A stretch of DNA of 11,279 bases from an uncultured Gammaproteobacteria bacterium. GTDB lineage: Bacteria; Pseudomonadota; Gammaproteobacteria; Nitrosococcales; Methylophagaceae. Positions 1 through 6,582 of the stretch are shown piece after piece. The position numbers and the translations under genes are program-made. Within the stretch, counting starts at the first letter, position 1; each line of letters opens with the position of its first letter. The notes under the pieces are model-generated. The model had not been told where the DNA came from, searched no databases, and was given only the letters and a program-made list of their open reading frames with translations. Where the stretch lies: positions 1 through 11,279 of the forward strand of contig CAJXPP010000048.1 of NCBI GenBank assembly GCA_913058195.1, in the 5' to 3' direction.

Positions 1-49
1 ATCTACACAGAGTAGATCGTCGGCAGCGTCAGATGTGTATAAGAGACAG
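1..49 (+). other. Untrimmed Nextera i5 adapter (sequencing artefact)
   Basis: Positions 1-8 are the end of the P5 arm, 9-16 (AGAGTAGA) match the Nextera S504 index as I know it, 17-30 are the read-1 arm, and 31-49 are the 19-bp Tn5 mosaic end (AGATGTGTATAAGAGACAG). This is library DNA, not genome. The GTG at 35 that seems to open the first reading frame lies inside it. Confidence 0.98.
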
Positions 50-286
50 ATTCTACATCGTTGGCTTCACCTATCCTCACAACAAATAAGTATAGCAGAG
101 CAACAATTCAGCCAGCACGGGAAGTGGCTCCTACTTTTTGCATGGGTTCCTATCATCGGTGATCCACTAACGTTTATTGCAGGTTTGTTTAAAGTTAATT
201 TTATATTATTTTTAGTTCTTGTCACGCTTGGGAAACTTGCTCGTTATTGGATTATTGTTCAAGCTATTTTAGCGAGTCAGAACTAA
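50..286 (+). CDS. YqaA-like inner-membrane protein, 5'-truncated
   Basis: This is the C-terminal 78 residues of a small membrane protein, cut off on the left by the contig end. The upstream in-frame GTG and four further codons are adapter-derived, so the true start is missing. The segment reads GKWLLLFAWVPIIGDPLTFI and then AGLFKVNF, followed by a second hydrophobic stretch (FILFLVLVTLGKLARYWIIV). The pattern of an aromatic/Leu run, a VP-IGDPL turn, a hydrophobic segment and then LGKxxRY is that of the YqaA family, which belongs to the SNARE-associated/DedA-like (VTT) superfamily. The family sits in the cytoplasmic membrane; its biochemical role is poorly defined and DedA relatives are linked to lipid transport and envelope homeostasis. 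It ends at TAA (284-286) and converges with the downstream minus-strand gene. Family assignment is fairly firm; function is unknown. Confidence 0.82.
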   Translation: MLHRWLHLSSQQISIAEQQFSQHGKWLLLFAWVPIIGDPLTFIAGLFKVNFILFLVLVTLGKLARYWIIVQAILASQN

Positions 287-296
287 ATAAAACTAA

Positions 297-319
297 AGGT
301 ATTATTTTAATAAATACCT
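297..319. terminator. Weak hairpin between convergent genes
   Basis: AGGTATT (297-303) pairs with AATACCT (313-319) across a 9-nt AT loop, 11 nt after the yqaA-like stop. There is no U-run on the plus side. On the minus strand the hairpin is followed by a T-rich stretch, so it could instead stop transcripts from the c-di-GMP gene, although that stop codon is about 160 nt away. A separate T9 run at 430-438 follows a short AGGT/ACCT hairpin (404-416). Either could be the real terminator. Confidence 0.3.
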
Positions 320-481
320 CTGTTAACCACTGCCGGCATCAAGTGTTCGGTACAGTCTCGATTTTGATTGATGTTAGTTTTCAGGTGTCCACAAAGGCTC
401 AGTAGGTTTTCGACCTTAGTGACAATGTATTTTTTTTTGGTAAATGTAACTAGTTTTGATGTTTTTCAATTTTCTTCGTTT

Positions 482-2602
482 TTATTTATTGCTCCATGCT
501 TTATTTGGACGCCATGTTTTAACCCATTTAGGGATGGCTTTCGCAGGCATAGGGCGGGCGATACCGTATCCTTGTGCCAAAGTACAGCCCAGCAACAGCA
601 GTTTTTCACCATGAGCAATTGTTTCTACACCTTCAGAAATTACTTTACGATCGAAAGCAGCTGCAAGCCCAATAATCCCTTGAATGATTGCAAGGTCATC
701 TGGGTCTTCCAGCATATCTCTAACAAAGCTTTGGTCGATTTTAAGGAGTCCTGCAGGTAACTGTTTAAGGTAAGCAAGAGAAGAATAACCAGTTCCGAAG
801 TCATCAAGCGCGAAATCTATGCCTAGCTCTTTACAAACATCTATTACAATCGACACTTCTGCAATATCTTCGAGAGCACTGGTCTCTAAAATTTCGAGCT
901 CTAAATTATGTGGTTTGGTATTAGGAAACTGGCTGAGAAGAATTTCCAGCCGCTGAGTAAAATCTGGTTGCTGTAATTGAAATGCACTAATATTGACACT
1001 AATAGGCATGTCGAGTCCCGCTAAACGCCAACATTCCATTTGGTTTAGTGCCGTAGATAGAACCCATTCACCAACTTTTGTGCTTAGAGGATGATCTTCT
1101 ATTACCGATAAAAATGCTGCTGGAGGTAATAAGCCCCTTTCGGTATGCTGCCAACGAATAAGCGCCTCAACCCCAATAACCTGACCTGTTCGCATATTAA
1201 CTTTGGGTTGATAAAACAATATGAATTCATTGTTATCAAGCGCACGTTGAATATCACCTAACTCCTCACGTTCGGCTTTAACTGCAATATCTTGAGCAAC
1301 ATCAAATAAATGAATACAATTTTTACCTGCTTGTTTTGCAAGGTACATCGCGTGATCTGCATGCCTCAACAATTGATCGGCATCAACACCATCTTGAGGA
1401 TAAATAGTAACGCCTATACTTGCAGAGACTTGTACCGTCTTATCATCGAAAATCATCCGCTCAGATGCTGCTTCTAGCAAACGTTTTATCAAAGGCTCAC
1501 CATCAGCTGGCGATACTAAGTCTGTCAGCACTGCAACAAATTCATCGCCACCGATACGCGCTAAGCTATCCTCTTGGCGCAGTGCCTCTTTCATTTTTGA
1601 TGCGATATGAATTAGTAAGTTATCACCTACTGTGTGACCATAAGTATCATTAATTTCTTTAAAGCCATCCAAATCAAGAAAAGCCACCGCCATTGCTTTT
1701 CCGTGCCTTTGGCTACGAATCATGGCTTGTTGCATACGGTCGGCAAGTAAACTACGATTGGGCAATTTGGTCAGAGCATCATAGTGGGCGATATGTTCCA
1801 AGTCTATGTTCGATTGCTTTAATTCCCGGTTTATATTTTCAAGTTTACGTTGAGTGTTTTTTTGATCCGTAATATCTTGGAAGATACCAACTAACTTCAC
1901 CGCTTTACCACCTTCTTGGGTAACGGTACAGGTGGTACGAATATCAATCTTACGACCTTGTGTGGTAAAGGTTTTGAGCTCCAGATCGTAGCCTTTACAT
2001 TCATTTATTGCTGCATCAAGAGCTTGAGAAATTATCTCGCGTGAATCCGGTAAGAAATAGCTTACCCCAGCATCCACCGTAGGGTTAAACTTCTCAGGAG
2101 AAGTATCATGCAAGCGATAGGTCTCATCAGTCCAAAATAAATCCCCTGTAATGATATTGAGTTCCCACCCACCCACCTTGGCAATCTGTTGTGATTGATC
2201 CAGTAATTGACTCGTCGTTAGCAATGCCTGTTCACTCACTTTCCGATCAGTAATATCAGTATTACTACCAAACCATTCGGTAACTTGGCCGTTACTGTCA
2301 AACTCAGCAAGTGCTTGACCAATATGCCAACGATACACACCATCTGCACCTTTAAGTCGAAAATCAACTTTATATGGCTCACCTGTTTGTATCGCATGAG
2401 TCCATTTCTGTATCACGGCTGGAAGATCACCGGGATGAATGAGTGTCTGCCAGCCAGTACCTATAATTTCCTCTGCTGATACAGAAAAATACTCAGTAAC
2501 ACGCTTATTGACATAGGTTAGCGCACCGGTAGGATCAGCAACCCATAACTGCTGCGGGATCGCCTCGCAGAGTTTTCTGAAATGGTTCCCGTTATTTTTC
2601 AA
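482..2602 (-). CDS. PAS-PAS-GGDEF-EAL cyclic-di-GMP signalling protein
   Basis: This 706-aa protein combines sensing with synthesis and breakdown of cyclic-di-GMP. PAS 1 covers about residues 8-122 and PAS 2 about 135-248, each ending in a PAC-type segment (DITDRK, DITDQK). A coiled linker (about 249-270) leads to the GGDEF domain (about 273-434), with intact GGDEF at 351-355 and an RxxD inhibitory site (RQED, 342-345) exactly five residues before it. The EAL domain (about 446-695) keeps EAL (479-481), N537, the E of ELEILET (near 570), D600/D601, K621, E657 and Q677, so both active sites look competent. No signal peptide or membrane span is visible, so it is probably cytosolic with a soluble ligand or redox cue; PAS ligand residues cannot be assigned by eye. 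The start is TTG (2602-2600) without a good ribosome site. A strong site plus ATG lies 57 nt upstream, in frame but blocked by TGA. Catalytic direction in vivo is unknown. Confidence 0.93.
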   Translation of the reverse strand: MKNNGNHFRKLCEAIPQQLWVADPTGALTYVNKRVTEYFSVSAEEIIGTGWQTLIHPGDLPAVIQKWTHAIQTGEPYKVDFRLKGADGVYRWHIGQALAEFDSNGQVTEWFGSNTDITDRKVSEQALLTTSQLLDQSQQIAKVGGWELNIITGDLFWTDETYRLHDTSPEKFNPTVDAGVSYFLPDSREIISQALDAAINECKGYDLELKTFTTQGRKIDIRTTCTVTQEGGKAVKLVGIFQDITDQKNTQRKLENINRELKQSNIDLEHIAHYDALTKLPNRSLLADRMQQAMIRSQRHGKAMAVAFLDLDGFKEINDTYGHTVGDNLLIHIASKMKEALRQEDSLARIGGDEFVAVLTDLVSPADGEPLIKRLLEAASERMIFDDKTVQVSASIGVTIYPQDGVDADQLLRHADHAMYLAKQAGKNCIHLFDVAQDIAVKAEREELGDIQRALDNNEFILFYQPKVNMRTGQVIGVEALIRWQHTERGLLPPAAFLSVIEDHPLSTKVGEWVLSTALNQMECWRLAGLDMPISVNISAFQLQQPDFTQRLEILLSQFPNTKPHNLELEILETSALEDIAEVSIVIDVCKELGIDFALDDFGTGYSSLAYLKQLPAGLLKIDQSFVRDMLEDPDDLAIIQGIIGLAAAFDRKVISEGVETIAHGEKLLLLGCTLAQGYGIARPMPAKAIPKWVKTWRPNKAWSNK

Positions 2603-2656
2603 GGTACTTTTTATCTGATTCTTTCATTTTAAGATTTGGTAAAGCTTCAATATTTT

Positions 2657-2669
2657 CATTACCTTCCTT
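2657..2669 (-). promoter_or_regulatory. Strong Shine-Dalgarno plus ATG cut off from the ORF by a stop
   Basis: On the minus strand AAGGAAGG (2669-2662) precedes ATG (2659-2657). This is the best translation start upstream of the PAS-GGDEF-EAL frame and is in phase with its TTG start 57 nt further on. The frame reads MKILKLYQILK and then TGA. It is either a short leader peptide or the original start, disrupted by small indels. Confidence 0.45.
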
Positions 2670-2675
2670 TATAAA

Positions 2676-2696
2676 GGTAGAGCCGCTTACGCTACC
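2676..2696 (-). other. Leader hairpin before the ribosome site
   Basis: GGTAG (2676-2680) and CTACC (2692-2696) are inverted repeats that would fold in the minus-strand transcript, ending 7 nt before the AAGGAAGG ribosome site. Alternative pairings exist (an AGAG/CTCT pair and a GC-GTAA-GC mini-loop). It sits in an unusually long leader and could modulate translation. I do not recognise a known riboswitch. Confidence 0.35.
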
Positions 2697-2801
2697 TCTT
2701 CAAGTTTTAAAATAATCAATAACACAAAGTGCACAGCCACGTTTATTAATACGTCCTTTTACCTTGGTAAGCTGCTAGTAAAGTAAACTGTAACATTTAT
2801 G

Positions 2802-2830
2802 TGTATATGTAAGTTAGTCCTGAGAATCAA
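2802..2830 (-). promoter_or_regulatory. Candidate promoter for the PAS-GGDEF-EAL gene
   Basis: The minus strand has TTGATT (2830-2825), a 17-nt spacer and TATACA (2807-2802). Each hexamer matches the sigma70 consensus at 4 of 6 positions. Transcription would begin near 2795, giving a leader of roughly 135-195 nt depending on the start codon used. The 296-nt gap at 2603-2898 otherwise holds only this leader and the hairpins. Confidence 0.4.
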
Positions 2831-2839
2831 ATTTAAGTT

Positions 2840-2861
2840 ATTAGCTAATCGGTCAGCTAAT
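2840..2861. terminator. Hairpin downstream of the sulfite reductase operon
   Basis: ATTAGCT (2840-2846) pairs with AGCTAAT (2855-2861) over an 8-nt loop, 38 nt after the DUF934 stop. It is placed where the operon's terminator should be, but the minus-strand continuation (AACTTAAATTT) is not a proper U-run, so intrinsic termination would be weak. Confidence 0.35.
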
Positions 2862-2898
2862 TCTTGTTTTCCAAAAATAAGGGCATAGATTGAACCAC

Positions 2899-3426
2899 TT
2901 ACCGTCTTCTAAACAATGGTTTAGGCTCTTTAATAGAGTTCGCATACTGGATACTAATACCTGAGAGGCCTTTAATTGCTTGAGCTGGATCCTTATCCTC
3001 TCTAATAGAGAAGCTAGTAAATCCACAGCTATACATATGGCTTAATTGATCTCGTAATACATCCCCTTGGGCACGAAGCTCACCTTTCCAAGCTAGGTGA
3101 CGCCTTAGCTCAACAGCTTGTGTGTAAGCTCTACCATCAGTGAATTTAGGGAATTCTAGAACAATAAGTTCTATTGAATTTAACCAAGGCTTTAACTGTG
3201 TAACATCGGTATCATTATTAATGCTAATAGCGGTTATTCTGCCAAACAACTCGCTTGAGTTATTTTCTAACACACGTTCGACTGGCACGATTGTTATTGC
3301 AAAATCAATATCCTCTTCTGTTGATAATAATGATGTTTCACACGTTTCATCTTCTAACAGCACTTGCCATTTATCATTTTCAATAATGGTCGCTTCTAAG
3401 TTAACAACGCTAATAATATTGTTCAT
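2899..3426 (-). CDS. DUF934 protein, sulfite reductase partner
   Basis: This 175-aa protein belongs to DUF934 (COG3749), a family usually found next to siroheme sulfite/nitrite reductases and often labelled as probably involved in sulfite reduction. Hallmarks are LEFPKFTDGRAY (90-101), KGELRAQGDVLRDQL (114-128), the MYSCGF segment with its cysteine (131-136), REDKDP (142-147) and the terminal PLFRRR. The first 60 residues are divergent and acidic. No membrane span or cofactor motif is seen, so it is probably a cytosolic accessory protein; its molecular activity is not established. The ATG (3426-3424) overlaps the reductase stop codon as ATGA, which implies translational coupling and suggests the two proteins are needed in similar amounts. 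In Pseudomonas-like genomes the same pair is often followed by cysH, but here a c-di-GMP gene follows. Confidence 0.9.
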   Translation of the reverse strand: MNNIISVVNLEATIIENDKWQVLLEDETCETSLLSTEEDIDFAITIVPVERVLENNSSELFGRITAISINNDTDVTQLKPWLNSIELIVLEFPKFTDGRAYTQAVELRRHLAWKGELRAQGDVLRDQLSHMYSCGFTSFSIREDKDPAQAIKGLSGISIQYANSIKEPKPLFRRR

Positions 3427-5090
3427 CTTGTAGTCTCTTTGTTGTCATAAACACCTTGTTTGAAGGGTGTTAAGCCAATCCGACTTACCGTGTCACTAAA
3501 GCTCTCTTCTGCTTCTCGATAATTAACATACACCTTGGTTAGTTTGTCAATAACATCGGGAATAGATTTAGCTTCAAAGGAAGGGCCAATCACTTTGCCT
3601 ATTTGTGCCTCTTTACCTTGCCTTCCACCGATGGTTACTTGATACCATTCACTGCCATTTTTATCGACGCCTAAAATACCAATATTGCCAATATGATGAT
3701 GGGCACAAGCATTCATGCAGCCTGAAATATTCAAACTAAGTGTTCCTAGATCGTGCAGATAGTCTAAATCATCAAATTTTTTCTGTATTGCTGCTGCAAC
3801 GGGTATTGATTTCGCATTAGCTAATGAACAAAAGTCCCCCCCGGGACAAGTAATCATATCGGTTAATAATCCAATTGTTGGTGCCGCTAATTGCTGCCGT
3901 CTCAATTGCAACCAAAGATCAGACACTTTGTTTTTGCTCACTTCTGGCAATACTAGGTTTTGTTCATGAGTAACACGAATTTCACCAGAGCCAAATTCTT
4001 GTGCTAGCTCAGCTACATGATGCATTTGTGTCGATGACATATCACCCGGAGGATTATCTGACCCAGCTTTAGTTGATATAAGTATAGCGAGATAATCATT
4101 GTTTTTATGTTGATGGGTATTTCGTTGTGCCCATTTTGAAAAGTCGGCATTTTCAGCTAATTTTTGCAAATACTCACCAGTATCATTCTCGATTAAATCT
4201 TGTCCTATAAAGCCTGAGGAAACACGATTATATTCTTCAATCGTTAGTTCAGTTAGCCCCAATTTAACCTGTTTCCATTCTTTATCAACTTCTTCTGAAA
4301 AAGCGACTATTCCCAGTGTTTTTACCAATATTTTAATACGAGATTTATATTTATTATCACGCCGTCCATGTCGATTATAAACACGTAATACTGACTCTAA
4401 ATACGAGAGGAGATGTTGCCACGGTAGATCTTGTTTGAGCATTTTACTGATGATGGGTGTACGACCTAACCCACCACCAACCATTACTTTAACAAGTAAC
4501 TCATCGTTCCCACTCTCTTTATACAAATAAAGCCCAATATCATGGCTACGAACAGCAGCGCGATCTTCTTGTGTACTTGAAACAGCAATTTTAAACTTAC
4601 GTGGTAAGAACAAAAACTCAGGGTTAATAGTTGACCATTGACGTAATATCTCGGCAATAGGTCTTGGGTCAACCACTTCATCGGCCGATACACCTGCAAA
4701 TGCTTCAGTGGTTACATTGCGAATACAATTGCCTGAAGTTTGAATAGCATGCATATTCACTTCTGCTAAGCGAGCTAAAATAGTGGGGACACGCTCAAGT
4801 TCCACCCAATTAAATTGAATGTTCTGCCTCGTCGTAAAATGGCCATAGCCTTTATCAAATTCATCGGCAATATCTGCCAAGGTACTCAGTTGCACGGATG
4901 ATAATGTTCCATACGGAATCGCGACTCGCAGCATATAGGCATGCTTTTGTAGATAGAGACCATTTTGCAATCGCAGAGGTAGAAATTCTTCTTCACTTAA
5001 TTCACCACTTAACCGTCGGTCTACTTGATCGGAAAACTGGTTTACTCGCTCCATAACAAGTGATTTATCATAATCATCATATTGATACAT
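3423..5090 (-). CDS. cysI: Siroheme/[4Fe-4S] nitrite/sulfite reductase hemoprotein (CysI-type)
   Basis: This 555-aa one-subunit hemoprotein should carry out the six-electron reduction of sulfite to sulfide, or nitrite to ammonia, in the cytosol. The architecture is the duplicated ferredoxin-like half-domain plus siroheme domain fold. The cluster/siroheme ligands are C415 and C421 (CPGGDFC, C-x5-C) and C458 and C462 (CMNAC, C-x3-C). Basic residues expected around siroheme and substrate are present: R88 (FTTRQN), R124 (CIRNV), K165 and K167 (RKFKIA). Length matches the Pseudomonas-type sulfite reductase of about 550 aa. The 4-nt overlap with DUF934 and the lack of nitrate-assimilation genes favour sulfite as substrate, but nitrite cannot be excluded. 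No flavoprotein subunit (CysJ) is encoded nearby, so electrons must come from ferredoxin or another carrier. ATG at 5090 is preceded by AAGGGGTGGG. The gene starts 21 nt after the CcoG-like stop, consistent with one transcript. Confidence 0.92.
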   Translation of the reverse strand: MYQYDDYDKSLVMERVNQFSDQVDRRLSGELSEEEFLPLRLQNGLYLQKHAYMLRVAIPYGTLSSVQLSTLADIADEFDKGYGHFTTRQNIQFNWVELERVPTILARLAEVNMHAIQTSGNCIRNVTTEAFAGVSADEVVDPRPIAEILRQWSTINPEFLFLPRKFKIAVSSTQEDRAAVRSHDIGLYLYKESGNDELLVKVMVGGGLGRTPIISKMLKQDLPWQHLLSYLESVLRVYNRHGRRDNKYKSRIKILVKTLGIVAFSEEVDKEWKQVKLGLTELTIEEYNRVSSGFIGQDLIENDTGEYLQKLAENADFSKWAQRNTHQHKNNDYLAILISTKAGSDNPPGDMSSTQMHHVAELAQEFGSGEIRVTHEQNLVLPEVSKNKVSDLWLQLRRQQLAAPTIGLLTDMITCPGGDFCSLANAKSIPVAAAIQKKFDDLDYLHDLGTLSLNISGCMNACAHHHIGNIGILGVDKNGSEWYQVTIGGRQGKEAQIGKVIGPSFEAKSIPDVIDKLTKVYVNYREAEESFSDTVSRIGLTPFKQGVYDNKETTR

Positions 5091-5111
5091 AGCCCACCCC
5101 TTTTTTAAGTT

Positions 5112-6527
5112 TTATTTACTAATGAAAATAGCGGTATATTCAGTTCTAATACTGCTATGATTTATATCAGTAGCAATAAATATAAACTCTTGAATTGCTG
5201 GGGGATTACTTGCTGATACATCCACTCTGACTAATACATTGATAGGAATTATTTTTCCCGGTTCAACAGTGATCATCTTTTCGATACCACTGACAGTGGC
5301 ATGTTCTAAACCTAAGATAGAATATTGTATTTCTAAGGTGTTTTTGGTTTTGTTTAGCAGTTTCAATATATATTTATTTTGAATTTCACCATTACTCATT
5401 TTGACAAATAATGGTTGTCGTTCATGAATCACCTTAAATTCTGTTGGTGGTAAATTGCCAAAACCATAAGCAATTCCTGCAACTGATAGCAGCATAATTA
5501 AGCTATAAACAATCACACGTGGACGTTTTAAAAACTGTACCGGTTCAACATTTTTATACAGTTCTTTATAGGATGCATAACGAATTAAACCACGAGGTTG
5601 GTCAACTTTATCCATAATACTGTCGCAGGCATCAATACATAAACCGCAGGTTATGCAGCCTTCCTGTTGGCCTTTTCTGATGTCAATTCCTGTTGGGCAT
5701 ACGGCAACACAAACATTGCAGTCAATACACGCACCTTTTTCTTCGATTGGTTGATTGCTTAATTTTGTTCGTGGTTCACCACGACTGGCATCATAGGCAG
5801 GCAACATCGTGTCTTGGTCATACATAACACCCTGTAATCGTGCATATGGGCATAGCCAAAAACAGACTTGCTCACGCATAAAGCCTGCAAACCAATAAGT
5901 GAAAAAGGTAAAGGTAGCAATTGCAATCCAAGCTGGCTTGGGTGCTGTAAAGCTAACAATTCGATCCCATAGTTCGAATGCATCCATAAACCACGCTGAA
6001 AAAGAGATGCCTGTTAATACTGCGATACTTAGCCATAAGACGTGTTTAATTAGCTTTCTTATCACCTTATTTGAAGACCAAGGCGCTGTGTTGAACTTGT
6101 GTTTACGTGAGGGTGAGTTGCCTTCCAATTTTCCTTCTATAAATGTAAATGCATCTGTCCAAACAGTTTGAAAACAAAAGTAACCACAAAATACCCGCCC
6201 TGCTACGCCAGTAACAGCTGCAAGTAAAATAGCAAAAAATAATAGAGTAAGTGACAACACCCATATATCTTGTGGAAATAACGTTGTGCTAAAAAAATGA
6301 AACTGCTGATTAGGAAGATCAAGTAATACTGCTTGATGATTATCCCAACGAAAATATGGGAAAATAAAATAAATTAACCACACTGACATGCCCCCATTTT
6401 TTAGGGTTCTAAACTTTCCTTTCATACGTCGAGCGGTAACGTTTTCCCCTTCTCCTGTGTGTACACTCCACTCAGAAAGTGAGTCATAAAGTTCTTCTTT
6501 TACTGGAATATCGGCGAGCTTGGTCAT
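5112..6527 (-). CDS. CcoG/FixG-like membrane iron-sulfur protein
   Basis: This protein of about 471 aa has the full CcoG/RdxA/FixG layout (numbering from the upstream GTG). Membrane spans lie near 47-60, 89-110, 161-181, 200-220 and 339-358. A cytoplasmic double-cluster ferredoxin module has C268/C271/C274/C278 followed by Pro, and C292/C295/C298/C302. Paired cysteines occur at membrane edges (CGYFC, 115-119; CFWLCP, 223-228), and an Ig-like FixG C-terminal domain fills about 365-472. Known CcoG proteins help assemble cbb3 oxidase and have been linked to Cu(II) reduction, but no ccoNOQP gene is present here. The gene lies 21 nt before the sulfite reductase and 52-55 nt after a regulator, so a role passing electrons to that reductase is possible; this is inference. 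I chose ATG 6527: AGGAG lies 8 nt upstream, against 5 nt for the GTG at 6530. The CGYFCFQ motif differs from the usual CGYxCPQ. Confidence 0.88.
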   Translation of the reverse strand: MTKLADIPVKEELYDSLSEWSVHTGEGENVTARRMKGKFRTLKNGGMSVWLIYFIFPYFRWDNHQAVLLDLPNQQFHFFSTTLFPQDIWVLSLTLLFFAILLAAVTGVAGRVFCGYFCFQTVWTDAFTFIEGKLEGNSPSRKHKFNTAPWSSNKVIRKLIKHVLWLSIAVLTGISFSAWFMDAFELWDRIVSFTAPKPAWIAIATFTFFTYWFAGFMREQVCFWLCPYARLQGVMYDQDTMLPAYDASRGEPRTKLSNQPIEEKGACIDCNVCVAVCPTGIDIRKGQQEGCITCGLCIDACDSIMDKVDQPRGLIRYASYKELYKNVEPVQFLKRPRVIVYSLIMLLSVAGIAYGFGNLPPTEFKVIHERQPLFVKMSNGEIQNKYILKLLNKTKNTLEIQYSILGLEHATVSGIEKMITVEPGKIIPINVLVRVDVSASNPPAIQEFIFIATDINHSSIRTEYTAIFISK

Positions 6528-6582
6528 CACAGCTTCTCCTGTGCTTAATTTTTATAGTTTAATTAGAGGGTGTTTTACTATT

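Noticed and set aside
35..49. GTG start of the first reading frame
   Set aside because: The start and the next four codons are adapter sequence; the genuine gene begins left of the contig.
2657..2795. GEMM-type c-di-GMP riboswitch upstream of the GGDEF-EAL gene
   Set aside because: Tempting from context, and GGTAGC resembles part of the consensus, but the conserved core with its GACGCAAAGCC-like block is absent.
5899..6171. 90-aa plus-strand frame inside the CcoG-like gene
   Set aside because: It is a shadow of a strongly conserved gene on the other strand, with no ribosome site or recognisable domain.
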